A stretch of DNA of 64,000 bases, taken from Prostheceraeus crozeri (lineage: Eukaryota > Platyhelminthes > Polycladida > Euryleptidae). Of the stretch, positions 10,740 through 22,100 are shown piece after piece. The notes beneath the pieces are model-generated. The model was given only the letters and a program-made list of their open reading frames with translations, was not told the origin of the DNA and did no database searches. Every line of letters starts with the position of its first letter. The stretch's first letter is position 1. Location of the stretch: positions 186,001 through 250,000 of the forward strand of contig CAJQUW010005239.1 of NCBI GenBank assembly GCA_907163375.1. Reading direction: 5' to 3'. A program made the position numbers and the translations under genes.

Positions 10740-11559
10740 AAGAGTGTACCTTATTCGGTCCTACTCACTTGAACTGACAGTGATGGTGGGTGGCAGAGCT
10801 GCAGCATATTTTTTTGCTAACAGCATGGATGAGTTATAAGACATGGGCGCTAGTTCACATCTTAACTAACGCCACGTAAAGGATTATAAAAGATGCTGAG
10901 TACCATTTTCAAGTCTGAGCTACTAAACTAGGATTACAGATGCATTATAGATATATAGGATGATAGTGCTATAAAGTGCTGGGTACCTCTTCATATCTTA
11001 GATAGCGCTATGTCAAGTTACATTTAAGGAGATACTGGGAGATAGTGGGATAAAATCTCCACAAATGATGACTGGAGATGTCAATGTGATGCCAATGTGG
11101 TGCAATTTTTTCCAGCACTTGATCCTCTGATAGCATGACTACCGGAAGCGGGGAGCGGCATTCTATTAATGAAGGATCAATGCCATAGTGTAGGCGTATA
11201 AGTATCTTTGAATCAAAAAGGAGTTGACCAAGAATGTTTACAGGATGAGCAATGCTTAAAATCAACGAGATGCAGATCTGTAGGCGGAATCTAGACGCTT
11301 TTCCAACTTGATATCATCCGCGAAATGTGCGAAGAGATCCAGCAACGCAGTCAGTGTAAATTTTCCCAAGTGGAATTCTGATGAAATGTATGATAAAACT
11401 TTCATAAGTACAGTTCCTTAGATAGGAAAGAACGCAGGAAGACTGAAAGAATGGCAACCTAGAAATAGTGTTAAGATGCTCATAAATTTGGCGTGCAACA
11501 AATCACTCAGACTACTTCAATCATGAAATTCTAATCAAGCGGCTTGAGATAGCGCATGG
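10740..11559. other. No gene supported
   Basis: No exon or RNA gene was recognised. A - strand open frame of 85 codons at 11008-11265 has no family resemblance that I can see. Confidence 0.4.
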
Positions 11560-12712
11560 CATCTGTGATACAGTTCAGTAGAAAGTCAAACATGACTTTG
11601 ACAGTTCTTAAATGGTTCTCGTCATACATGAATGGAAGGAGATAATCTATTTGCTCCGGCGCCTTCACACGTGGTGTTCTTCAAGGTTCAGTTCTCGGAT
11701 CTCTCTTTTCCCTGATTGCACGGGTATTTTGACAAAGATCACTGAGTCACACGGTCTGTTCTATCATGTCTATGACTTTTGCCTCACATCTGACACTTTC
11801 GCACTTCAGACAACAATATCGGCATGTATCGATGACATTTCTCGAGTGACATAGCTGTAACCGTCTCCAACTTATTTTACAAATAACGAATAATTATGTG
11901 GTGTTCTTCTGCATGCAAGCGTGATTTCCTTCCCAATTCTCCTATATCATTTAGTGGAGTTGACATTCAAACACTCTGTTATCCGATGCCTTCCGGGTTT
12001 TCATTGACTCATGCCTTAGTATGAAGCCTCATGTAGCCAGCACTGTCGCAACTTGCTTTGGTATGTGATTGCTTGCTGAGACAGATTCGCACTATTCGCC
12101 GGTCCGTGCCTCAGTCAATAGTTATCCTGCTCATCGTCTCCACCGTGCATGCAATGATTAACTTTTGTACTTTTCGGCTAATTGTACTATTGCCTATTGT
12201 CTACTTTCCGGTCTACCAGCAAATGTTCTCTTCAATCTTCAATTGGTACTCAATGCTGATGCTGCAAGATAGATTTTCAAAACCCATTCCAATGATCATG
12301 TATTACCTCTTCTCGAATCATTGCAGTGGCCTCATACTGATAAATTCATGCGCTAACGTCATGCGTTTATAGTGCATCGCTGCTGCATGGTGAAGCTCCC
12401 TCGTACCCTGCTGGCTCTCTACATTGTGCTAACCACCAATTTAGAAATCGTCTGCGGTCCTCAACATCTCTTGATCTCATAGTGCCTGCTGCCCTTCGAA
12501 AGACTATTGGTGACACAGCACTCTCTTTTGCTGCTACACTGATTTGAAAAGAAAATCCCAGCTAACATCAGAACTATGCCACTCTTCGTGTCTACAAAAA
12601 GATCATGAATTGATACATCATTCTGTCCGCAAGTGCACTCTATTCCTTCCTTGTAAATGGCCATGCTGTCCACACACAAAATACCACAATAAATTTATCG
12701 TTCAGTAATAAT
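11560..12712 (+). mobile_element. CR1/L2-like LINE remnant (3' half of ORF2)
   Basis: Conceptual fragments in several frames resemble the LINE reverse transcriptase: a VLQGSVLGS-like string near 11680 (family form GVPQGSVLGP), then SHGLFYHVYDF near 11750 (family form HGLSFHFYADD). Further on are GEAPSYPAGSL near 12390 and FRNRLRSSTSLDLIVPAALR near 12440, as at the C-terminal end of CR1/L2-type proteins. A 3' UTR with AATAAA near 12688 follows. The frame is broken many times and the catalytic double aspartate is not preserved, so the copy is old and dead. Confidence 0.65.
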
Positions 12713-13182
12713 TGAAAAAAGCAATTGAATTGAGCATAGAGCATGAAAGGTAATTTTCGTGGAAGATGTTCACAATGAAGCTTGTTCTATTCTATGCTAC
12801 TTCATGAGGCTGATTCTGATCTGAAACAAATACTCGTAATATAGAAATATGATTGGGCTGTACTCCAGTGATTAGTTTTTTACCGCACTAGTACGAAGTC
12901 TCTGATGTACTGTCGACTGAAGTAGTCCCTAAAGGCCAGAATGTACATCGTATCATCACATCTGCTCTTCTGAGAAGATTCAGTCCGAACTTAGAGAAAC
13001 ACTGAAGGTTAATTGATATCCACCTTCTTCTTAGGTAAATACTCCGAATGATTTCAATAATACACGATATGGCCCAGACAGAAAGAAAATACTTATTCAA
13101 GCTCAATTTGTTGATGAAAAATTTACAATTTTCTTTGCGTCACCTATTTATATGATATTTCATTTCCAATCTTCACATCGTT
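12713..13182. other. No gene seen
   Basis: AT-rich sequence between the LINE remnant and a SINE. A 72-codon frame on the - strand at 12888-13106 has no recognisable family. Confidence 0.4.
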
Positions 13183-13345
13183 CTCTGTGGCACAGTGGCT
13201 AAGTTCTTGGCTTAGCGATTTCTCTTATCATGTCGACTCTCGAGGATGCCATTTAAGGTTAACAGGACGGGCATCCTGACTGAAATAGTACATCGCTGTC
13301 AGATTTTCTATGCCATCGGCGGATGAGAAGTGACATTTTAAACTT
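13183..13345 (+). mobile_element. tRNA-derived SINE, copy 1 (degraded)
   Basis: TGTGGCACAGTGGCTAAG matches the A-box head of the better copies at 23201, 50072 and 59411. GGACGGGCATCCTGACTGAAA matches their conserved GGGCATCCGGACTAAA block. The B-box region is decayed. An AAT-rich microsatellite lies about 50 bases downstream. Confidence 0.6.
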
Positions 13346-13419
13346 AATTTTTAATCTCAGTTCGTGGTCTTATTCAGCACCAAACTTGTCAGTTTTTAAT
13401 AATAATAATAAACTCAATA

Positions 13420-13912
13420 TCTCAGAAGACATAATAATGTGGCCAGAGCTTTGCACTGGGATATTTGCAGACACTGCAAAATAGAAACAGCAATGTCATA
13501 CTGGAAACACGAACCTCCACGAGTTATAGATAATGAATACTGGAAGATCCTATGGAACTTTGACATTCGAGCTTTTTGATGCCTCCATGCTAGGAGACCT
13601 GATATGATCCTGCATGATAAAACAAAGAAGATATCACTGATAATTGACATTGCAGTGCCAGATGACCATAATATCCGTCAAAAAGAGAAATAAAAATAAA
13701 AAAATATTAAGACCTGCGCACCGAAATCCAAAGACCATGGAACTGTACAGCAAAAGTGATACCAATAGTGATTGGCGCTCATGGAGCATACACAGCTAAC
13801 TTGACAGAGTTCCTGGACACTATTCCAGGAGACCACCGTGTACAACGCCTGACTAAAGAAGCACTTCTTGGCAGTGCCCATATCCTTCGAAGAATATTAG
13901 ATCTCCCTTAGT
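13420..13912 (+). mobile_element. LINE remnant, C-terminal end of ORF2
   Basis: The + strand encodes pieces resembling the end of a LINE reverse-transcriptase protein. The best is a run from about 13690: KREIKIKKY, DLRTEIQRPWNCTAKVIPIV, IGAHGAYTANLTEFLDTIP, then EALLGSAHILRRILDLP ending at a stop. Related LINEs read KYQDLxxELxxLWNVKxxVIPVVVGALG and LGTARILRKVL there, from memory. The upstream half (about 13440-13640) has several stops. The last stretch is well preserved, so the insertion is moderately old. Confidence 0.7.
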
Positions 13913-14319
13913 CTTGGCAAGACTCCGAGATCTAATAAATAATCTACCGGCTGCAAAAAAGGTCGTGCTGTACTAAAAAAAGGGACAATCAAAAATCCAT
14001 TATTCGAGAGTTGTGTCATCGAAACTGTAAAAGATCTTTTTCTTATCACATCTTTGATCATTGATGGTCGGTATTTTTTGAGTGTGAATTTGTTTCTAGA
14101 GCTACATAATGTAGAGGATGGTTACTGTCTTTGATGAAAGCCTTGAACAATCGCACACCAGTAACATGACGGCGATAGATTAGAGGAATGAATTCACAAC
14201 AATTACAGCTTGATGTTCCACATATGATTGCAAGGGGTTATGAGTTTTTTCAAGTCACATTTAATGATATCACCGCACATGCACATGGCTGCAGCAGCAG
14301 ATGTGTCTTTAGAGCAGGT

Positions 14320-15541
14320 GAAAAGAAATACCGCTGTTGTTTGAAAAGTACAGGTACTAAATATTGACCGCGCGACATTTTTCGGCCAGCTCTCATTCAG
14401 GCACCACACTGGACTGAATGGTACACATAGAATCACGAAACGAACACTTATCAGATTGACAATGACATGACACAGGACTGAAGACAATAAAATGGCACTG
14501 TAGAAATCAAAAACAGCGGCACAATCGATAATGGAAAATGTCTGCTTGATGCTGTAGTTACGTAAATGTCTACAAATAACGATGACTCCGAATCAGGACC
14601 AAGAAAAAGAACTAGAATTAGAGAAAATTCGAAATAATTTCATTTAAGTACGCATGGACGATATCGAAGCAAACTAAATATAAGAAACACAAAATCAAAT
14701 AATGATATGATCATAAATAAGTAGAATTGAAAAAGGTTATGATACAACGCTATCAAGTTAAGGTATACTAAAAAATAGAAGTTTTTGATAAAATTGAAAT
14801 AAGGACGCAAGAGCAAACAAAGAGAAAAAATGGAAGGAGCATTATGGATATCACCAAGGTAAAACCAAATCAATCACAAATTCCTTATGACCACATAGAT
14901 CAGTGGTAAATCTTTTGATAGACAGGGACTCAAGAATACGTAAAGTATGACGCCACTTAGAAGTAAATTAAACTTTGAATAGATCACAAGCATCACTATA
15001 AGAACAGTCACAAACTTGTAGATGGCGTGCTATCGCTCTGTTTGGAACTCGAGTTGATCTCGGAGGGCAGCGCACTTCACTTGATATCCAATTTGGTACA
15101 TGCTCACTTATGCGATCACCAAGACGCCTTTCAGTTCGGCCCACATGCTTGCAACCACAAGCACATTTGAATTGATAAATCACGTTGCTTTGGACCGAAA
15201 AAAGTCCTTACTGAAATGGCATTACTACTAATTTTTTCTAATTCTAGTTCTTTTTCTTGATCCTGATTCGGAGTCATCGTTATTTGTAGACATTTACGTA
15301 ACTACAGCATCAAGCAGACATTTTCCATTATCGATTGTGCCGCTGTTTTTGATTTCTACAGTGCCATTTTATTGTCTTCAATCCTGTGTCATGTCATTGT
15401 CAATCTGATAAGTGTTCGTTTCGTGATTCTATGTGTACCATTCAGTCCAGTGTGGTGCCTGAATGAGAGCTGGCCGAAAAATGTCGCGCGGTCAATATTT
15501 AGCACCTGTACTTTTCAAACAACAGCGGTATTTCTTTTCAT
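14320..15541 (-). mobile_element. Penelope-like element with inverted flanking repeats
   Basis: Two inverted arms of about 310 bases (14320-14629 and 15230-15541) match at very high identity and enclose a 600-base centre. The centre encodes, on the - strand, a GIY-YIG-type domain ending at 14968 followed by a 3' UTR. Penelope-like retroelements join a reverse transcriptase to a GIY-YIG endonuclease and are known to carry terminal repeats in direct or inverted orientation. No reverse transcriptase is present, so this is a 5'-truncated copy. The near-identity of the arms argues for recent origin. Confidence 0.72.
14968..15187 (-). pseudogene. GIY-YIG endonuclease domain of a Penelope-like element
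   Basis: The frame begins VIYQFKCACGCKHVGRTERR, then LGDRISEHVPNWI, and ends with NRAIARHLQVC. Penelope-type endonucleases typically read VYxFxCxCGxxYIGRTxRxL, xRIxEHVP and SAIxxHL, a DNA-nicking fold with cysteines near the GIY-YIG core. Here the second half of the signature is HVGRT rather than YIGRT. The upstream reverse transcriptase is missing, so this is the orphaned C-terminal end of the element and not a host gene. Confidence 0.72.
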
Positions 15542-16053
15542 CTATAAATGCTGTAAGGGATCAAACTTCTCCCGTGATTTCAAACGCCGTCAACCCGAAC
15601 AACTCTCTTTAGAACAGACCTCATAATTAGCAGAATTTCCAATGGCGAACTAATTTTTAGGTAACTCAGCAACTCAGTTCGCTATCATCCACACTCTATC
15701 AATGATCCTTAAAGCGCCATCACTCGACATCTAGTCTTGCACCCGCGAAGAAAGGAAGCTCGTTTGCATGCATATAGTGTAGGTTTATGCTTCAGTAATA
15801 ATTTATTTGATTACATCTGTTGTACTTATGAACATACAGTAAATTATGCCTATATGAAAAAATTGTGTTTCATTCATAGACTGCAGGTATGTTTTAAGCA
15901 TGCGCTTTTCTCAACATGTCACACTTGCATCATCTTTTTACGATGTCACTTCGTCTATATCCGAGATCGATAATCTCATGATTATGGGATATTTGATTTT
16001 TCTTGAATAATATTGTATTTTCTCTCATTAAATTGAAGGTACAAAGAAGCTAT

Positions 16054-16150
16054 ATGACAGCCACTACTGCCCCAGACGATGCCGATTGGAAGAAGAAATA
16101 TGATACAACTTTCAAGAAATACTCTCGTCTGAAACATCTAACCAGCGAGC
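16054..16150 (+). CDS. Shootin-1-like, coding exon 1 (start)
   Basis: Encodes residues 1-32 plus one base, beginning MTATTAPDDADWKKKYD. The acceptor AATTGAAG lies at 16031-16038 after a T-rich tract, and the donor is GAGC followed by GTAAGC. This ATG is chosen because it is the first in the exon. Upstream of it the exon has only 15 bases (GTACAAAGAAGCTAT), and the candidate leader exon at 4572-4725 has no ATG. Confidence 0.7.
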
Positions 16151-19100
16151 GTAAGCATTCGATTATTTGCTACATTCCATTAATTATCTAAATGTTGTGT
16201 AACTTGGCTACCAGGTTTTGCGAAAAAATGGTAATATGAAGTCTCAGTTTTCAGAACAAGTTGATGATTACAATAAGGGTCTCTTTAGGAATAACTCACT
16301 AAGTTAATTCGTGAGAGAACCAGAATTTCGAAGACTGTCTTCGACGTCAACTGCGATCTTCTATTTAGTGAAATACACGTGTTGCTGTCGTCAGTTATTT
16401 ATCAAAGATAATGCTTGACATTGCAACAGCAATGCCTATCATTACAGCTTTCAGAAAAGCAAGCCGTCTAAGCATTATTCTTCTCGATGAATTAATCTTT
16501 ATTCATTTTTAAAATATGTAGATCTGTCACTGAATTGGATTTCAGTTCAGTATTCTTCCGCCATTTTGGTTTGACATTATTGGCTTTCAGCCTAGAAAAA
16601 GAAGCATAATTGTGAAAATATAATAATATCATACAGTTATCATGATAAGAGAATTAGGCCAATAGTTCGATAAAGATCTTAACATAGTGCAGTTATCACC
16701 TATCTACACTGATGCATTGAAAACTTCCAAATATTTTATGCAAGCAATATTAATAAATAGTATATTTTCCAAGTTACTTTGATAATCAATTATAAATGTA
16801 CAAAAATATGTCTTCTTCGGCTGCCTCTATTGAGACCAAAGACCGATAATATAAGAAATTCATTATGAACATAAATTTAGCCATCATAAAAGACATCATG
16901 AACGAAAAATCTGATGCTGATAAGTATGTTATGTTGGACAGGCAAAAACATTGTCGGAGGGTAGGTCATAGTGTATTTGATTTAAACGAAATCACGGATA
17001 AGAGACTGCATGATACTAAATCTTTCTCATATCCTATACCATCCCGTGTATGAGTGAATAAGGCAAGAAGTTGGATGCAATGCTTCATTGTTGATAAGTT
17101 AGTTGAAATTGTCTGCATTATGTAACTATGTGCGTGTATGATAAATTATTCATCATATCAAAATGCTCTCACAAATACGCAGGTGGAGCAATTCTTTGGT
17201 AATGCTTGATCATAAACTTTCAAACGATGTGCATGTTGATGTATGCCAATTTGGGAGAAATTGCGAGGTTAATATAATGTACGTGTAGTGCTACTACTTA
17301 ACAGCAGCAGTTTTTAGAGTCATAATTCAGGTTTACTTACATCTTCATTTAAACAATTATTGCGGACGAGCTGTGAAATGCTGTGTAATTCTATTGTAAA
17401 TTGTTAATTATAGCATTTTGATTTAAGAGAATCATTAAACATTGTGTTTCATCCTCAGTTGAAAATGGAAACAGACTTGAATAGCTGCCATTTCATCCAA
17501 TATCAGGAATTATAAGCAGTCCTAGTTCACATCTCTCAACATCAGCACAAATCCCCTTTTAACAATTAGACATGCAGGAAGTAAATTTCAGATGCGCAAT
17601 TATCATATAAAGTTACATGTAGATCATAATCGTTTGATGATGCATGCAGTGAACATCAGAATCACTAGGGAGTATCATGTTTTGATTCTTTTGACGTGAG
17701 TACAATATTCGCCAACAGAATTTTGGTCGAAAACAACAATATGGAGCTATCGCTTTAGAATAATCAGACATCAGATCAGAGGTAGCAAATTTAATAGAAT
17801 GCTTCTAAAGTAGAAGCAAGTAGGTTTAATTAACTTCTGTTAGCTAATAATTTGACATACTCGGTGCTGCTATTTCTCTTCCACCTCGAATAGACGCTGC
17901 ACTAATTAGTTTTTGTTTCGAAATATCGTCACAGCGTCTTTTCAAAGAAATACGGCATACTTGCACTGCCACACTGAAAAAATTGCAAGATATACTTCCA
18001 TTTCTCAAATTACTCTAATAAACTTTATCTAAGAATAATATAATAAGCTTTCTTTATAATAAGCTTTTATTTAAATTGAACTTCTTGATATGTTCGGAAA
18101 ACTTGTTTTATCTTTTGTTATCATTGAAAGTTTGAATTATGTATTGAATCTTTCCTGATCTACAAATGAGCAAGACTTAAGTGAATCTTCTTGAATTCTT
18201 CACTGCGTCATAACGGCGACATTGTTTTTGTAACAGAATTGACTGACGCATGATCAATATGAATTCGTTATGTGTTGGCATATAGTCATCGATGTTCAGT
18301 GTGATGTTGAACAATGCAACTTGCTAAAGTTTGAGACTGCATTCAGTGCGAAGGTCGAGTTATCAGCACGAAAGTAACAATTTAAAGGAAGCATGTCAAT
18401 GATCGATTTCATTCATGTGCAATTCATATCAGTTATCACTGCGTAGATAGGATACGCTTATCGCTAATTGAAGGTGTTTTACACGCATGCAATATAGTTG
18501 AATATAGTGTGTAGAAGAAATGAATGCACGCTAGCGGGATTGGTGCTGCAGTCAAGATGTTCGATTACTAGTTAACCACGTAAATCTAAATTAGTTGAAT
18601 ACTTAACACTACTCATTCATGCTTATGTGTTTTATCTATTTGATAGGGATTTTAAGAGTTTACTTCAGTTTGTATTCGATTGAGAAGAATAGACTAAGAA
18701 ATTAGAAACATTCTAATAATCCTTACGCATGATAAATGAGTCCTGAAAACATGTCGGAAACTGTCGGAGACTCAACTGATTGTTAATGCACCTTCACTAG
18801 ACACGTTCGGCTCCGGGTCCGGTTATGGTTCCTATGGCTATAACTTGTATATTAACAGGCCTAGCTAAAGCGTCACTTTTTTTGAAGATGTTGTATTGCA
18901 ATTAAAACCCACTCTGTATAATAATAAGACGCGCTGCTTCATTTTTATGTATCCAGTAACTAAAAATGCAGAATTGGTAAGGACACTTGTAGGGGGTAGC
19001 CGTGGAGCTCATTTTAGATTGAGTTTGACTAGCACTGTCAAGTCTAGTTAAAGCGCTGGAATTTGCGTCCGGAATTTGCAGGACTTAATCTAAAATAGGA

Positions 19101-22100
19101 GTCTGATATGACAAGGCCTTGTGTTAGAGTGTGTCGTGTATAGCTTCATCTTTGCTAGGCCTCAGTTTTTCCTTCGGTCTGGAAATTACCCTTGAACTAT
19201 TTGCGATATATGTACATGTATGTGTGTATACCAGTAGCTCCCTCGAATCTGACCGCGGTACAAAATACATCTAATGTTGATTGCTTCTTTGGAGGTCTGA
19301 TGAGTTTTGTCCTTTCCTTCGAGTTTCCTGGGGTTTGGATTATAAAATCCACTGACAGCAATCGATGTTATGCTATACTTGATTCCCCAGGTGTCAACTT
19401 AAGGTCCTTCACTTTTATTTTTTTCAACCTAAGTTCTGCAGTTGCCACTTTTGAAAGTGACTTTTTTTCTTCATCTTTTAAATAATTTGTGTTCAGGATT
19501 CTTAATTCATGTGCTTGGCAAAAGTTCAGAATCCGCATATCTTCATCGCTCCTTTCTCCGAAGCCATAGCGTCCAATGAAAACTATGAAACCGCATCTTT
19601 CCCTTCTAACATGACCATTGAAATCTCCCGCTAAACGAAGCATTTCTGATGCAGGAATGCTACTAGCGTCGTCCAGAGCACCCTAAAAGGCATATACTTT
19701 TTCACTAGACCGCCCAACGTGTTGGGCATAGATGGAGTAGATATTTACTACATGTTCTTCAAGCATCATCTTCAATTTTAGCACACGCGAACTGATTCTT
19801 TTAACCTTTAAGAACCTTTTCGTCGATTAAAATGTAAAAAACCTGCAAATGCAGCCGGTGGTTTTATATTTGGTTTTGTGCTAGACTCCTTTGGTCCGCG
19901 GTACCTTATTCCGTATTATTTGGCACTATCTCCTGAAGAGCACTCCCTCTATCCGCCACCCTGAGGACGCGCCCCTTCCGCCGTGTAAACCCAGAGCGAC
20001 CTAGTTTTGCTTGCCCGTCCGCGTCTTTAATAGGGTTCGCAGCCCGTGATACTTGGTCCCCGGCTATCCCGGGCAGCCCGCCAGATGTTTTAGCCCGGGC
20101 TCGAACCCGGGTTTAATTCTGGATTTTCGGGCTAAGGCCGGGCATTAGAGCCTGGCCCGGGCTTTAGGAATTACCCCAGATAGCTAATACTGACGGCTGT
20201 GCAGTGGAATTATGTGAATTGTGCAGTGGAATTTTAGTGGAAAATCGCTGAAGGAACAACTTCCCATTAGACCACGAATAGGGACAATTTATCAAATTAA
20301 CTGACGTTCATTGGATGCGCTATCAGTCGCTTTGCACTGATGACATTATATTTAGGAAATTAGGCCTTTTGCACCCGGTTGACAGTTAGACTTGACTGTG
20401 TTGGTTGGCAGGAGAAGACACATGTTTCATTGCTGGCTCAATGAGTACAAATAAAAATGATGCAGCATAAAGCTGTAATTGATGAAAAACAACAGGTCAA
20501 GCTTTCTGAAAACATTCTACATTGTACATAAATGTCTGAAACAGCGGATATGGTTGGGAAAGGCCCTTCCTCTAATAGTGTATTTTGTATGACATCAAGT
20601 GTGTAATGCAGTCTCTGTACGTGAAACACATGTGAAATCGTGCGATCTCTAAACAATATTAGAAAGTTGACAGTTGAACCAATCAATTCCGGGTAGATTC
20701 AAGAACACACCAATTTGGAAGCAGTGCTATCTGTCATGCAATAATTCAGCCTGATGAAAGGCCTGCAGCCAGATTTTAACAGTGAACTTAAGTTCCACCA
20801 AGAGATTGCACAATCACCTGAAAATACATGACGCGAACCTGCTCAAACATCACGATGAAGAAAATAGCGAAGCCTAAAAGCAGCAAAAGTTAATAGGATC
20901 TCTAGTGAAGGGGTCTTGCTTCTACTGACAATCATGGCCAAAAGCAGAGACGCCCACCAGCAACTGAAGCAAGATCTCCCGAAATCAGATAATTCTATCA
21001 GAGAAATCATGATGAATGTGGTGCAAGACAATATTAGAATGTTATGTTGACAAGGATCGAAAAATACAGTAATGCTTTATAGAGCTTTAAAGCGAACTTT
21101 GAAAAATCGGGCTGCCCAGGCAGCCCGGGCTTCAGTTTCATCCGGGCTGCGAACTCTAGTCTTTATCTCCAACGCAGATGGACTTCAGGAATAAAGACAT
21201 TCTGTCTTCACAGTCAAGTGAAGGCAAGCACAAGTGCAAGCACATCCAAATTCAAGAAAATTATGCAAAATACATTATTTCAAGGGATTCGCAAGACTGA
21301 TTAACTTCCACCATTCTTCATGCACGTCACCGTTTCAACCAGAGATGGCAACCAGCTGCCCTTCTTGCCGGACTAACCTGTCTGGACCGGCCTTGATTTT
21401 AGACCGGATTGCTTTGATCTTGTACATGGAGATGCTATTTTTGAAGAAATTGCTATCATCAAGCAGAACATCAAATGAAAGAATCTGATACATGACACTG
21501 GTCAATGGACGAATTGAATATGATTGATATGCATTATTATATGCGAGCATTTCATGATTTTCAAATTAAATTTCACATTTTAGCAGCCCTGACATCGGTT
21601 GGAACCTTGAATTAAAATAACCAGAACCCAAATCTGTCTGAAGCCGGCGTCAAACAGGACAGAATCCCATACCAAATTAGCCGAAAACCGGTCAAAACCC
21701 TACATTAGGCTAGCCTGAAGCTGGCTAGAATCCTACAATAATTTGACCAGAGGTCGACCTGAGACTGGTATGAATCTTGAACGAAATCGACCTGAAGCCG
21801 GTAAAAAATGGCCTGCCAGATGCTTAAGCCAGTCGCTGGACCGGATCGTCCCGAACCTCTCGGTCAGTTTTTATCTCAGGTTTTAACTTCAGATCTAAGA
21901 AATGGTTTAGAAGAAGATTGGAAAAAAGAATTCCCTGACAGTCCTCGACGATTTTCGATCTGACACACTTCTATCATGAAATAAAAGTGGTTCACCGATT
22001 TATTTTCCAAATTGACTAACTTATTGACCTATTTAATTTTGGTTTTATTCGTTAAAACCAGTTTATCAAAACGAATTTGATAAAGCCGATTTTTCAAATA

